From Cheilinus undulatus (Eukaryota; Chordata; Actinopteri; Labriformes; Labridae): a stretch of 64,000 bases of DNA. The stretch spans positions 18,414,275 to 18,478,274 of the forward strand of contig NC_054881.1 of the NCBI RefSeq assembly GCF_018320785.1, given 5' to 3'. The notes beneath the pieces were generated by a model that had not been told where the DNA came from, did not search any database, and saw only the letters and a list, made by a program, of their open reading frames with translations. Numbering within the stretch: position 1 is the stretch's first letter; the number at the start of each line of letters is the position of its first letter. Shown here in pieces: positions 1-13,300 of this stretch. The position numbers and the translations under genes were made by a program.

Positions 1-966
1 GAGGCCACAGAGACCTGAAAACAGCTTCCTCAGGGTATAACCCAACTCTCCTGACAATAATTAATGACTTAACTGCACAGACAAGGGTATATTTATCTCA
101 TCTTGAAGAAATAGATAAAAGTGAAAACACATTTCTACAAAGCAATGTCAAAAAAAAAATTTAATACACTTTAAAGTGACTGACCTAATTCAACAGAGGT
201 CTAGCCAATTGGTGCTAGAAGTCTCACAATTAGTGAAATGGGGATCACATAGGTACAGTGTATTTTTATCGATTGATTGAAGTAGAAAGACACCTGTGTC
301 TGGAAGGTCAAATCACTGGTTAATCAGTATTCCTGGATGCCATTACACCATGAAGACAAAAGAACACTCAAAGCAACTCAGAGAACAGCGTATTGAAAAG
401 TGTAAGTCAGTGGATAGATAAAAAACATTTCCAAGGCACTGAACATCCCCAAAGTTCAGTTAAATCCATCATCAAGAAATGGAAGGAATATGACACATTT
501 CTAAATCTGCCTTGATCAGGACATCCTCAAAAACTGAGTGACCATGAACGAAGGAGACTAGTAAGAAAGGCCACCGAGACTCCTAGGACTACTCTGAAGG
601 AGTTACAAGACAAGATGCTACATTTGGCAGACACCAAACACTGCACATTGACATCTTAAAGCAAGGTGGTGGCAGCATCATGCTGTGGGGATGCTTCTTG
701 GCAGCCAACCCTGGAGGGTTTATAAAGGTGAAGGGCAGAAGAATGGAGTAATATCACAGTGTCCAGATGTGCAAAACTGATCGAGACCTGTCCACACTGA
801 CTCAGTGATGTAATGATAGCCAAAGGTGCATGTACTAAGTTCTTAGTACAACTTTAAGGGGGTGAATATCTATGGTTTTAAACTCTTGGTATTAAAAAGG
901 ATCTGAGGTTTTGACAACCTTAATTTTAACCCTTTTGATGTCATTTATTCTTTTCCTCCTCCTTAG
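1..966 (+). other. C6 intron sequence with a Tc1 remnant
   Basis: The first visible C6 exon starts at 967 after a CCTTAG acceptor and begins in the middle of a CCP module, so the preceding exon must lie left of the window. No exon is visible in 1-966. Most of it is a decayed Tc1-like transposon (about 165-870). Confidence 0.75.
165..870 (+). mobile_element. Tc1-like transposon remnant (lineage A)
   Basis: This is a decayed copy of a fish Tc1/mariner element. It carries the recognisable stretch encoding the N-terminal helix-turn-helix part (around 355-480), a block reading through 'gaaggagttacaagac' near 597-612, and the catalytic-domain block 'ggtggtggcagcatcatgc' near 666-684. Stops and deletions break every frame, so it cannot make transposase. 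Related copies occur at 5310-5830, 20195-20545, 22985-23660, 28685-29695 and 41234-41700. Confidence 0.8.
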
Positions 967-3810
967 AAAGCAAAGCAGTATTATGACTTTGGGGAGGATG
1001 AGGAGTTCCAGTGCTTCACTGGATTTGACCTTGAGGGTTTTCAGTATATCAGCTGTCTCCCTGATGGGACATGGAGCCAACCAGGAGGAAGATGCATCAG
1101 TGAGTTTGTTTCATGCACCAAACAAGTCAATAATCCTCAGGGATTCTGCTTATTTAATGCTTTTTCTCTTTTATTTCTTGTATTGCCTTCTTCTCCTCAA
1201 TAAAACTATTAACTGAAGGGATATTTCTGCATCAGAATCTTCAACTATCTGAACTTTCATCCTTTAGGGAGACTGTGCCTGCCTCCTGAGATCCCTGACG
1301 GCATGACGCTGTTCCCCACCAAAGACGAGTACAGAGTGGAAGAGTCTGTGGGTTTTAACTGTAATGAGCCTGGTCTGCTGCCAGTGCCTTCAGGTTTCTA
1401 TAAATGCAGCAGCAGTCTCACCTGGGAACCTCCTTTACCTGCTGACCTTCGCTGCACTAATGGTACTGATGGTAGAGTTTAATAATATGTTTATAATAAA
1501 ATTACTCAGTAGACCAAAAGCAGCAAAATTTTCTCTTTTTTTATCACTAGATGAGCCGTTTGTTCCTGATGATCAGTGTGGTCCAGGAGAGAGACGACAG
1601 AACTCTAGGTGTGTCTGTATTCAGCGGGAGAGCTGCCTGTAAGTGTTTAGTAGATATTTAATCCTTATGCTTTTAAAAATACAGTTCTATGCATAAGTTT
1701 TAGCCATGTAGGGTCACTCAGCAGCCAAGGTCAAGCTCGATGGCGTTTATTTTTTCTGGGCCTTATCTACTCTGGCGATATGCTCTGAGACTGTTGGGTT
1801 TTTGGGCCCTTGGGACAACCATAGTATGACAAGGGGCTAGTGGCAACCCTACTACCTGCCAAGGTGGTACCCTTGGCCGTACTTACTATCTAAATCCACC
1901 CCTTACTCTGCCCTAAAGGTGTGGACTTCATTTTTTTAACACATTATTTTCTCATGCCTCTGGTAACATGCAAGGACATCCAGAGCAGTCTGGGTTGTGT
2001 CAATCCTACTTTCCATCTGATGGTGCCCTACACACCCTACTTCAGCCTCAGTTCAATCAGAGCCACTTTATCATGAAACACACATGATTTACAGACATGA
2101 ATATTTCTTTATTAGCAGTTATTGATTTGCAATTATTGCTGTTGTTTATATTTGGCAGTGTGGCTGTTTTGGGTTCCCTTTGCACTTCCACAAGCCTGCA
2201 TGGAAAGCATTTAGCCAGAACAGCACACGTTCCTGCTCTTCCTATGCCTATGTGGAAAACCTAAGGCAGGGAGAGAAGCAGCAAAACCCAGAGCAGGGCA
2301 GGCATCAGTGACAACAGAAGGACATTGATTAAATCAGAAGCAGGATAAAGGAGGGGCTGGGGTGGAGGAGGGTTGCAAGAGCAGCTTGCAGGGAGAGCGG
2401 CAGAGCATAGCATGGCGAGAGCAGTTTAAATAAGGCAGCATGAGAGCAATTAGCCAATAACGTGTTTAACTGCCCATCAGCTGATGAGGACTGGTGTGAA
2501 ATCAGCTGAGATCCATGGCCTGCCTGAACTAACGCTATATGCTCGATTTTTTGGCACAAACATGCCTAAAACTTAAGCTCAGTGCTGTACGTTATGTTGT
2601 TGTTCAACAAAATACTCCAGAGTGCATAACATCATTTACCAGAGGTGGGCATGTTGAATTAAAATTTTAACTTTAACTGTTATCAGTTAACAACAGCAAT
2701 GGCTTTGATAATCCTTAAAAGTGTTAAAAAATGGAGCACTCAGATGGCCTAGCTGCTTAGGTTGCACCCCATGTATACAGGTAGCCCGAATTCAAGTCTG
2801 GCCTGCGGCTATATCCCACATGTATTTTCCCTACTCTCTCATCCTGTTTCTGATTCTATCCACTGTCTTCCTCTGTAAATAGGGGTATAAAAAAACTAAC
2901 AATATATCTACATAAAAAGTGTTAAAGAATTAATGGAACTGTACCTCATTGTTTGTATTTGCAGTTCACAACCCCAGAGTCTCTGTATCCTGAATGTAGA
3001 CATTGGAGTCACTGTCCCGATGTCCCTCTGCTCCTTTCACGCTGGTCGTTGCCATGGTGATCCACTTTTCTATGTCAGCGACGGCTCGTGTGAGGGAGTC
3101 GACTCATCCAAACTGGAGTGGGTCAAGTTCAGAGCCCAGGTGTCCAATAAGAGCTCTGTGCAGGAGCCATGTGATCTGGACACATGTTTTGAGTGGGAGA
3201 CCTGCTCAGGTGAGTCAGTGTCACATAAAACCATTTAATTCTGTTCAATTCAATATTTTAGAGGTAATAATCACATTTTCGGGCAGCTTTAGTAGGCCCT
3301 TGTGTTTTTTCTTTTTAATGTTTATGCTGTCACTTATTTTACCTTACATACAGTATTTTTATTTATTTGATATTATTTTGAAGAAATCTGTTTTCACTTT
3401 GGCATTTAAGATATTTTTTGAACTATGGTTAACAATTTGCAGTGTTAGTGGTGATAAACACAATCAAATTTAATTGAAAGTATGTCATTTCCCAAAAATG
3501 AAGAACTCACTTATTGTCAAAATATAAATCTTGAGACTTCATGGAGCAAAGTAATGAAGGTAGATGCAATTCTGTATTCTCAGATTTTATATGTGTAAAT
3601 AATCTTGACATAAAAATCTTTCTGTCCTTAGCATCCAAGAAGTGTGAGTGTCGAGCAGCTCGGGACTGTCCCAGAAATGAAGAGCACCAGTTCTGTGTGA
3701 AGCTGACGAGGACTCAGAGGACTCGCAGCATGGATCTCTGCTCTATGGCTGCTCTGAAATGCGTCAACTATCAGTTTGAGATTCTCAATGAGGGAAGCTG
3801 TGAGTCCTGA
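967..3810 (+). CDS. c6: Complement component C6, 3' part (last five coding exons)
   Basis: C6 is a secreted plasma protein that joins C5b, C7, C8 and C9 to build the membrane attack complex. Exons read from the sequence: 967-1099, 1268-1462, 1551-1638, 2965-3209 and 3632-3810. All have AG/GT borders and their phases join without a break (279 codons plus TGA at 3808-3810). The first exon encodes the second half of a CCP (sushi) module and the second a full CCP. The last three encode two cysteine-rich factor I modules (motifs SRCVCIQRESC and KKCECRAARDC). The end (FEILNEGSCES) resembles the C6 C-terminus, which closes in GKCLA in human, and differs from the C7 end. Roughly the last 30% of the protein is present; the TSP1, LDLRa and MACPF parts lie left of the window. 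Convergent with C7 downstream. I compared with human C6/C7 from memory, so the assignment rests on the C-terminal pattern and on synteny. Confidence 0.93.
2722..2900 (+). mobile_element. tRNA-derived SINE in a C6 intron
   Basis: About 180 bp resemble a common teleost SINE. A tRNA-like head is seen with a B-box-like stretch (ccgaattcaagtc near 2788), followed by a C/T-rich body and an A-rich tail. It lies in the 1.3 kb intron between C6 exons 1551-1638 and 2965-3209. Family name not assigned. Confidence 0.6.
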
Positions 3811-4909
3811 TAAACCAGGTTCAACTTCTTAATAACTGCTTCTTTTCAATAATACTGTGTGCTTCTTTAGAAACATTGTGGACTCTATCAAATATTGCAC
3901 TATTCTGTTCATCAAATTTATATTTCACCGACAAGACGATATACAGTCCACACACCAAATACAGCTCAGAACTAAAGATTCGTGGACTTTGAAACAAAGA
4001 TCATCACTGCTCACAGTGAAGGTTTTGTGTTTATCTGGATGCTTACAGAGCCTGTTGTCTGAAAATAGCCAGATAGCAGCATAAGACCATGGAAATCAAA
4101 GTAATGTTCCATTTCACAACTGTTTCTCTGAAAAAAATGTTCAAAAAGTCCTATGGCACAGAACTGAATTAGTGGTCAAAAAACTTTGTGATGACTTTGA
4201 CTATTGTCTATTTTTTTTATTTATTTATCTTTATCAGCGGGTACTAGAGAACAAGGTATTTCTGTTTAGAGCAGTGATCATCAACTGGAATTCACTTATT
4301 GCAGAGGCTGAATTCTTTTGGTGGTTCTGGTGGCATTTTATCTTGTTTTTTTTATCATTCTCTAAAAGTCTTTTAGTCCAGTTGAAGGACTTGAGCTCAG
4401 TCTGGAGGAAATGGCCACATTCTCTGCTCCAACTTTTTTCTAATGCCGAGAGCTACAGTACCCCCCCCAAAGAAAACTTATTCAGTGGATACGTAAACTA
4501 ATCTATCTCTTTAGCTTACAGCCTGCTGAACACTAAGGGCTGTAATCGTATTGTGGTTGGTGTTCTGCCCCACCCAGTAGTGTCGATGTTAATGTCAACT
4601 TACCTGCTGTGTTTTGTAAGTTTCTTTGAAGTTGATGTGATGTCAGTTGAAGCGGCATTTAGCTAACAGATATGCTAATGCTACCATGCTAATAAGCTAG
4701 TGCTACCCAGCTAATAGGCTAAACCTGTGTGATTTATGTTTAGACATGCTGTATTTTATTTTTGTGTAAAATGTTAGTGGAACTGTTTGTATTTTTGCAG
4801 TTTCACAGTCAAGAAAGAAACATAGCACAAAGTAAACTTCATGAAAGTCATCTTTTTATGGAGTTCTTTGGGGACTGTTTAACTGGTGGGAAAGCTAGCA
4901 TTGGAAGTT

Positions 4910-4915
4910 AATAAA
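4910..4915 (+). terminator. Candidate C6 poly(A) signal
   Basis: This is the first good AATAAA downstream of the C6 stop on the plus strand. It is followed by a T/G-rich stretch around 4945-4960 and would give a 3' UTR of about 1.1 kb. Inferred only. Confidence 0.4.
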
Positions 4916-5309
4916 ACCTTCATAGTTGGCACTCACTTCAAGTCCTTGGAGTGTCTTATTTCACCTTTGCACTTCTGGTATTGTGCCAGAGTATGGTACT
5001 TCTAATTTTTTTCTCCCTCAGGCGTCTGCTCTTACTCACATGTGAATGCGATCATCTAAATCCCGGAGCAACTGTTTCACTGATTTGTTTCCCCAATTGT
5101 TTTTGATTTTTTTTTTTTTTCAAAAAAGGCCTGGTAAACTGGGAACCTGAATTGCCCATCTGGGATAAAAAGTCATCTGAATCTAATTTGAAGTCGATGA
5201 CCCCTAGGTTACAGGATAGATAACCTCTTGAAAATGGAGGTTTGGTCACAATTTCTTATCAGAATGAGCAACAAAAATACTCATCAAGGCCAAAGTTGAA
5301 ACAGATTTC

Positions 5310-5830
5310 ATATTCATTTTACCCTCTACCTTTAGATGCTTCCAGGGCTACTTCTGTGAAACATCCCCACAGCATGATGCTTCCACTCTACCATAAAGCT
5401 TTGTTTAGTGAAGAATCTGGGCAACAGTTGTTGTATGAAGAGACTCTCCCATCTCTGCTGCTGAAGCTTGTAGCTCCTTCAGAGTAGTCATAGGTGTCTT
5501 GGTGGCTTCTCTCACTAGTCTCCTTTTGCATGGCCCCTCAGATTTTGAGGACGGCCTGATCAAGAAATTTTTTGTATCCATCCCCTGACTTTTCAGTAAG
5601 CTTTTCTCTGAGTTGCTTGGAGTGTTCTTTTATCTTCGTGGTGAAATGGTAGCCAGGAATACTGATTATCTAGTAACTGGACCTTTCTGACAGTGGTGTC
5701 TTTATACTACAATCTCTAGACACTTTCACTGCATTCAGGTGATCCCCATTTCACTAACTGTGAGACTAACCAACTGGCTGGACATCTGTTAAATTAGTTC
5801 AGTCACTTGAAAGTGTATTATAAAATGATT
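5310..5830 (-). mobile_element. Tc1-like remnant between C6 and C7 (lineage A, 5' half)
   Basis: A minus-strand copy of the lineage also seen at 1-0.9 kb, with the mirror blocks 'agcatgatgcttccac' and 'gtaactccttcagagtag'-like text near 5465-5495. It occupies the space between the convergent 3' ends of C6 and C7. Heavily mutated. Confidence 0.8.
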
Positions 5831-6048
5831 TTACTAACTTTCTATTCCAAGAGCAACATAAGGCAGAGAAAAGAAATGCATTCTTTGGCAATAACAACCT
5901 TTTAAAGATTGTATGTCTACTAAATCTGCAAATGTCTGCTATCATCTGTGCCAGATATAAAAAAATGACAGAAGGGGGGGAACAAACAACTCAAGAGTTA
6001 GAAAAGAAATCACTTTTTATTTACAGTTCAGTCACAGGAGGCCTAGTC

Positions 6049-6054
6049 TTTATT
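6049..6054 (-). terminator. Candidate C7 poly(A) signal
   Basis: AATAAA on the minus strand, 25 bp past the stop, with another at 6016-6021. Either would give a very short 3' UTR. Confidence 0.5.
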
Positions 6055-6077
6055 ATGTACATGGTGTTAAAGCCGCC

Positions 6078-6083
6078 TTTATT
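6078..6083 (-). terminator. AATAAA overlapping the C7 stop codon
   Basis: The minus-strand reading at the end of C7 is GAA TAA A, so the TAA stop lies inside a canonical AATAAA hexamer. Two further AATAAA hexamers follow on the same strand at 6049-6054 and 6016-6021 and are likelier to set the main 3' end. Confidence 0.5.
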
Positions 6084-7346
6084 CTGGACAAGCCTCAATA
6101 CTGATCACATTGAGCTGCTCCCCAGCACACCTCCTGGCACCTGCCTCACACTCGGTCATCGTCGTGACAACGCTCCCATCGCTGACACACAGGGGGGCGG
6201 AGTCTACAGGGCAATCTGTGACGTTGTGGCACACACATTTTCCAGGAGATTCTGAGGTTGAAAAAAAAATTAATGATATAAACTGATGCAGTCACAAACA
6301 TGTTTAAATTAGATATTAAAGGAGAATTCCACTGTTTTCATACTCTTGCCTTATTCGTACAGCATTTTATTCTGATACTAATGGCTATCATCTACAGCTA
6401 TATGGGCTTAAAACTGTTTCTTCAAATTAATATTTCATTAAGACTGCCGAAGAAATTTTTAAAATAGAAAATATAAAACATATTTTACTCATAAGAATAA
6501 CAGAAGAATAATCTATGAAGAAACGATAATTACCAGATGCACTACCTAGTGTTGTACAATGCTGTGAAAAAGTATTTGCCCTCTTCCTGAACCATCCCTG
6601 ATTTGTTAAAATTAAGTAGGAATTTTCTTTTAAGAGAGTTTCTCCAGACTCACCCTGACAGACTGTCCCTGGTTCACAGTTTTTGCAGGATGTCTCCTCT
6701 GGCCAGTTACATTCACTGTCAGCAGCCAGCGTGAAGCTCCGCCCCATACATCGCAGAGCTCCCAACTGACACATACTGAGGAGCCGGGTTTGACTTGAGC
6801 CAAGTCTGGCACACAACCGAAGAGAAGTCCTAAATGGAGACATAAGATTAAAAGATGCCATAATTCATCACTTTAAAAAACTTGTACATTCCTTTGAAAT
6901 GCTGAACGAAAATCATACTCACGGGCACTCAATTGGCCTTCTACACACGCACTCAGATTCACCAACAGTCTCCCACAGTTTACACTTAAGGCCAGAGGGA
7001 GGAGGAGGAGCTGTGGGTACTGAGAGACAGTGTAGAAGAGTTTTAATAGCAGTGGTGCCTGCAGGAGTGGATACACTTTATATTTATACCCTACATTTTT
7101 AACTGGCCCATCCTGCAGAGGATGCTCTGTGCAATAAACAAAAAGCATGTGCATATTTAGTATTAAAAGGGCCTTTAGTATTTGCACGTTGATGCTTAAT
7201 TTCTGTTGCTTTAAGATGTATGGATTATGATGAAATTAACTGCAAAAGACGAGCTCATTTACATCACCACTGGCCCACAGACTACAGGCTGAGATAACTA
7301 CATGATTTTTCATTTTCAGTCAGCAATTCCATATTCCTCAGCAGTG

Positions 7347-7390
<44 letters not shown>

Positions 7391-10300
7391 TTTTTCTCAC
7401 CTTTGTCATCCTATCAGAGAGGATTAAGAAGTGAGTATACGCCACATTGAATAAAAAAATAAGTGTGTTTGACCATGCATACCCTGAACTACATTGCTTA
7501 GTGTATACTTTAAACTAAAACTTAAAAATGCATATTTCTATTATGTCAGTAGACCTTTGCATCTGATATGACACGGTCTGTCCTATGTGGCTCCACACTG
7601 GCCTGGATTGCAGAAGGGGCGTGCTACTCTCTGGATACTGGGGCTGAAAAAACACTCCTGTCTGCAGATTCTCTGTATTAATATATGTAGTGCACATTCT
7701 GTACATGGAAACTTAGGAAAATTGAAATGTCAGTATTAGAGGCCTGTGAATCATCAAGCTCAAAGCACAGCATTTTCCACAGCAATGTCTCATTTGTAAT
7801 GTGCTAGCAATGACTGAATCAAACGCTAGAATGTCAGTGTAAAATGTGACCTGGTTTACTGGTGATTTTCAAATGATTGAGATATTTAAAATGAGAGATC
7901 TGGCCCAATAGTGAGTCGTGAAGCTCTTTGCAGTGGGTTGGAAATTTGTGCCAGGTAAAATAATTTGGAAAAAGTCTATGCTGAGACATAAGTGGAAATA
8001 CAGGAAATATATAAAAGTATTTTTGGATTTTCCAATGATGAACAAATTTCAGTATTTGTCTCATGATCTTTACTTATTTAACTCATTTTCTCTGGATAGC
8101 ACAGCTAGTTTTCAAAGATATCAAAGAAATTGCATGTCCTTCTGCAATGATGTGAATTTAAATGTGTTTGTGTTGTCGTCTCTCTTTGTACAGTGTGTTT
8201 TTTTTTTCCATTTGGGGTCCAAACTTTAATTATTCATTTTTCAATGATTATATTTGAGAGGTTGAACATTTTCAAGAATTTGTGTTTTGATTTCTCTAAT
8301 GGTGGTAGTTTTTGGGTCCTGATGTCAGACCAATTGACACTGTAGGGACTGACATCATAATAGTGACGTATCAGTAAAAGGTCTTTAAATAGCATTACTG
8401 TATGTGTAAGGAAATGAAGTGGGTAGCTGTGGTGTACCTGCTTTACAGTGAGTACTCTCTGGAGAGGGAGACCACTGCAGACTGGGGCTGCACATGATCT
8501 CAGACACCTCTCCGTCCAGCAGTGACCCTGCAGGGCATGACAGGGACACTCTCTCCCCAATCTGATAAGCTGTTTTGGTGGGCGTGGCTGAAACTTGACT
8601 GTTGAGTGGTGGAATCCCACATGTGGTACCTGAGACAAAAGGAAATGATTGAAAGTGAACTTAAGTGAAGAGAATGCAACAATCCCTCTCATCTATCATT
8701 TTATCCTATAATGACAAAGGGTTCACATTGGTCTGATGCAGAGCTTAAGTGTTTGCTTGAAATCTGAGCAGCTGCAGGGCGTCTCTCAGGGAAATATGCC
8801 AAGAATTTTGCAGCCAATGACTAAATATTTCTGGAAAGGTTAATAAAGTGTTGACGTACTTTTGCAAACCATCTCTCCTCTCCTCCATCTCTGGTTCTCA
8901 GTGCATTCAGCTACAGCGTCTCCACTGAGGTAATATCCATCTATACAGGAGTACTCCACCCTATTCCCAACCAGGTTAAAATCTCTGGGGTTCTAAAACA
9001 AAAAAAAAAAAAACAATAATCTAAGCTAAATTCAAACAGCATATAAACAGCACATAAACTCAGTTTTTTATATTTTAAAAACTAAGGACTCTAGTGGTCC
9101 CAGTTTACAAGAATAGAAAAAATGCAGACATGCAAGGACCCCGACCTGGATGAATCCATTCCTGAGGTTTGGAGGTGGCCCACATGTCTTTGGTGGAGTC
9201 ACAGAAAGACTGAAGCACTGTGGCTCCATCATCCTGCACACATGGTTAAAGGAATAGAAATGTTGAAACACAAAGCACAGCAGTGAGGATGATTACATTT
9301 GCCATGGCTTTCCTTCATCATAATTTGCCTTTGTGTTGCTCACTTGACTGTGCGAATGCTGCTATGTGTCCAAGGAAAACATCCCATGGGGGACAATAAA
9401 GTGAATCATTTCATATCATATTGCTTCACTTTGCATCGCATTGCATAGTACAGAAGGTATGTGTGGTAAGGTATCATATCATATTGTACTGTACCTTAAT
9501 GTTGCATTACATTGTATTGTATAGGGCTGAACAATTCGGGAAAATAATCTAATTGATTTCTTTAACCCTGTATTGCAATTGTGATTTGACATGTAATTAA
9601 TCTTTAAGTTCCTCATCTTATGTATTTTCCAACAAACACAAACAATAAATCATTCTATATGACAGCTAACACAATATTACACTAAACAACAGCTGAACAA
9701 TTTTGGAAAAATACCTAATTATGCTGATTTTTACTTGTATTATAAATTGGATATGAATTGTTGTATTGAAGGAAGTGATGGTTTTATGTCGTTCTCATAT
9801 TTGATAAGAAAATCGTACAAAATGAAAAAAGTTGGATTTTTTTGTAGACTATTCTAAAAAATGGCACTTGAATGATTGCATGATTATGTAATGCATAACA
9901 TCTCTGCAGAAAAAACATTTTTTAAAGTGGTACTTTGACATAAATTTAAGGTTAAATAAAAAATGCACCATCGCCAATTTGAAAATTGCAGCAGGCCATA
10001 TTGTGATTTAATCTAAGTTTCCCAGCCCTAGTATTGTACTATGTCATATCATATCTTATTACATTGTATAGTATCACAAAATTGCTATCATATTTCATTG
10101 CACCATATCGTATCTTATTGTATCACAATACATCATTTCATGTAATGTATCGTACTGCATCATATCGTATGTTATCCCATTGTAATTCATTGTAATGTAT
10201 TGTATTGATACATTGGTAATTAGGTGATATTTTACCCTAACCCTACCACAGCCTTAACTCAAAAAATTGCTTGAAAATTATTCAGGAAGGAATTTACTTT

Positions 10301-13300
10301 AGAGAGACAAAATGAAGAAATTACGTGAGAATTATCAATCTTGTGGAATATTTAGGAGCGAGGAAATTTCACGACTGGACATGTTGCACAGGTGTCACTC
10401 TCTAACAGTATCACCCACGGAATTCACTGAGCTTCTGAGAGCGACCCATTCTTTCAAAAATGTTTGTAGAAAGAGTCTGCATGCCTAGGGGCTTGGTTTT
10501 ACACACCTGTGGCCATGGAAGTGATTGGAACACCTGATTTCAATTATTTTGATGGGTGAGTGAATACTTTTGGCAATATAGTGTATCCTGCAACATTATT
10601 TATTGAATAAACATGCATATTTGAAATGTTTTTGAATTTTGGGTCGTGATTTGCCGTTGATGTGACGGGTGGGTCCTGAGGCTGGACCAGATGAGAACCA
10701 CTGCTCTAGATATCATTAACAGCCAGAAGCCCGTGTTAAGTGCTTGAGGTTTATGTTTTGCTGCTAAGAATCTCCCATTCAGTAAAAACATACTGTTCAA
10801 CACTACATTATCTAACGAAATTAAAGGTTCATGCCACAGTGCTGCCAATCATTTGTCTGTTCATCTCCATTTTTCTGTTACAGAAGAAACAAGGTCAGAT
10901 GTTTGCATACGTTAGTCCTTACTTTAAGTACTCAAGGTCCTGGTCTTCGCAAGGCTTCTGCTCTGCCTGGAGACCAGTGCAGTGTTGCCCTCCTCTGCTG
11001 GGGGTGGGGTTGTTGCAGCTCCGGGTCCTTGACCTCTGACCTCCAGAGCAGGATCCCCAGGAAGACCAGCAGCTCCAGCTGCCATGGATCACCCCTGAAA
11101 GGGACAAAAAGAGAGATTCTCTTTGTGTTGAGTCTTTTTAAAGAGCAGATTATCACAGCTGTTGCTTTACTGAAAGTAAATGCTACATAGAGTTTGAATT
11201 ATTTTATGGGCCACTACAGAAACTATATTGAATTCATGAAGGTTATTTTGTTAACTGGGTTATGATCAAAGTGTGACTTATTAATCCTTTAAGTAATTAA
11301 GAGAAAAACTATATACACACTTTAAAATATTGGTAAATCTTTGTTTAAATTTCTCACAATTACTCAAAAATGTTTAAATTTTTGAGTTGATGAATATGCT
11401 TTGGCTTAAGATAAGGTCTCTTTATGATCCCCTGAGTCTTTTTTACTGACCTGGTTGTTCTCCAATCACAGCTCCTCTCTCACAGGCTTGTCCTGAAGTC
11501 CCCGGTCGACAGACGCAGCGACACTCAGAGCCGGTCAGCAGTGGCTGCCCGTTGTTCTGACATGGACGACAGTGACAGGGATGCTCCTCGGCCAGGTATT
11601 CCTCCGTGGCTCTTTTCAGGTGGAGCTTCTTTAAACCTGCACACTGCACCTCCTTCACCAGCTCGTACAGAGGACGCAGCTACAAAAGTTCACAAATATG
11701 CTTAGATTTCTGAATAAAATAGAGAACTGCCTTTTGAATGTGAATAAAATTGATTTTTTGAGCAGCCAGAGAACCATACGGACTAACTGACAAGGTGCAG
11801 TAATAACATGTAGAGCAAGAGGGCTTCTACCAACACAGTCTGCTCAGTCTTCTACCTTCTTGTCTACAACTTCAGGGAAGTCTTTCACAGACGAGGCCCA
11901 GTTGTCATAGATCTCTCCGTTAGCCTCTGGGTTCTCCAGATCCAGAACACTTAGAGCTGCCATGAACGATGGATCTCCCCCAAATACGTTGACCTTAATG
12001 GGCATTCTGTGGTTGCTGTGACCTGCAGGAATGAGACAGTAGAAGTCAGGCTAGACTGACAGAAAAGAAATCTGTTATTTTTTAGTTGTTTGCTTTAACT
12101 ACAGGAGAGTTTTTACTCACCATGGCTCGATGCTAAGGATTTGGTCAGTTTTTCACAGACAGTTTTGACTTTCTTCCTGAAGAAACGACGTTTCACTTTC
12201 CTCCAACACCTCTGGTATTCAATATCTGTTGTACCTTTTAAAGACAATGAGAAAAAGAGATATAAAACAGCTCAAAATATCAAGAAATTCCAGCACACAA
12301 CGAACTTTGCCATCATTGCCTGGGAGATGATGCTATTATAAAACACACTGACGTGACCCCATGTAAAAACTCAGTTCATCCCCTTAAAATATACAACACA
12401 TCATATACAACTGCAGCAGAGTTTCTTACTGGTGGATTGGAGAGCCTCTTGGTCTAACTCCAGCAGGGCCTGATAATCTCCTCCCAGCGAGCCCTCTGAG
12501 AGGTAATGTGTGCCGTACGTCTGCAGCAGCTGGCGGTAGGCTGAGTAGTCATATGTTAAAGGCAGCGAGGATAGGGCCTTCCAGAAACCTTCAGCTAGGG
12601 TCAGATACTCAGGGGCCGAGTTCTGAAACTGGGCCAGCTCCACTTTATTCTTCAGGATTAGAAGTCTGTGGGCCTGGAGGACGAGAAGATAATAAAGACA
12701 TTTAAATCAAAAAGTAACAGTGACAAGAGCAGTTAAGCCAACGTGCTAGAGATTTGTAAAGCAGGTTGTAGTTATATTTGTGACCTTGTTGTCTGTGAGG
12801 TCTTTGTGGAAAGTTCGTCGGTCGTGTCCGAACAGAGCGTTGGACTGGATGTGCTGCATGTAGGTCCAGGAGCTCTCATAGGACTCATCGCTCTCTTCAT
12901 TGTCTACAGTCACCTGCAGTTCAGACAAAGAAAACAAAGTCATATTTTTTTTTCATCTTAGGAGCTGATGATTTTAGTTCTTTAAGGTTAATATGATTAA
13001 AATCTGAATCTGAGAAGATTATAATTGATGATCTATTGAGTGACTCACCTCAAAGTTGTATCTGAGGATGTTCTGAGGCAGTCTGTAAAAGACTTTATGG
13101 TCTCCACTGAACACCTTCCTACACTGACCTCCAAAACTCAGAGTGTTGATCACAGCTCCTCTCAGTTTACCTGTCAGCACATCGTACCTGCAAAATATGA
13201 CAACACAAATAAATCAGACAGTTTAAATCAGGACATGATACATTCTCCACTACCAACAGAAATCCTCTTTTTTTTTCTTTTTTTTTTCAGAGATTAATTT

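Noticed and set aside
2780-2800. Possible tRNA gene from a B-box-like sequence
   Set aside because: The surrounding sequence does not fold as a tRNA and continues into a SINE body. The same holds for 39110-39170.
3003-3473. 156-codon plus-strand frame overlapping a C6 exon
   Set aside because: It uses the wrong frame of exon 2965-3209 and runs through its splice donor into the intron.
967-3810. First reading of the plus-strand gene as C7 and the minus-strand gene as C6
   Set aside because: The C-terminal patterns reverse this: the plus gene ends FEILNEGSCES (C6-like), and the minus gene has [10 protein letters not shown] and the shorter C7 domain set starting with one TSP1.
7548-7652. Apparent cysteine-rich minus-strand exon in C7 intron
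   Set aside because: It looked like the first factor I module exon, but its cysteine-bearing frame has a stop. The true exon (6923-7019, [21 protein letters not shown]) joins in phase on both sides.
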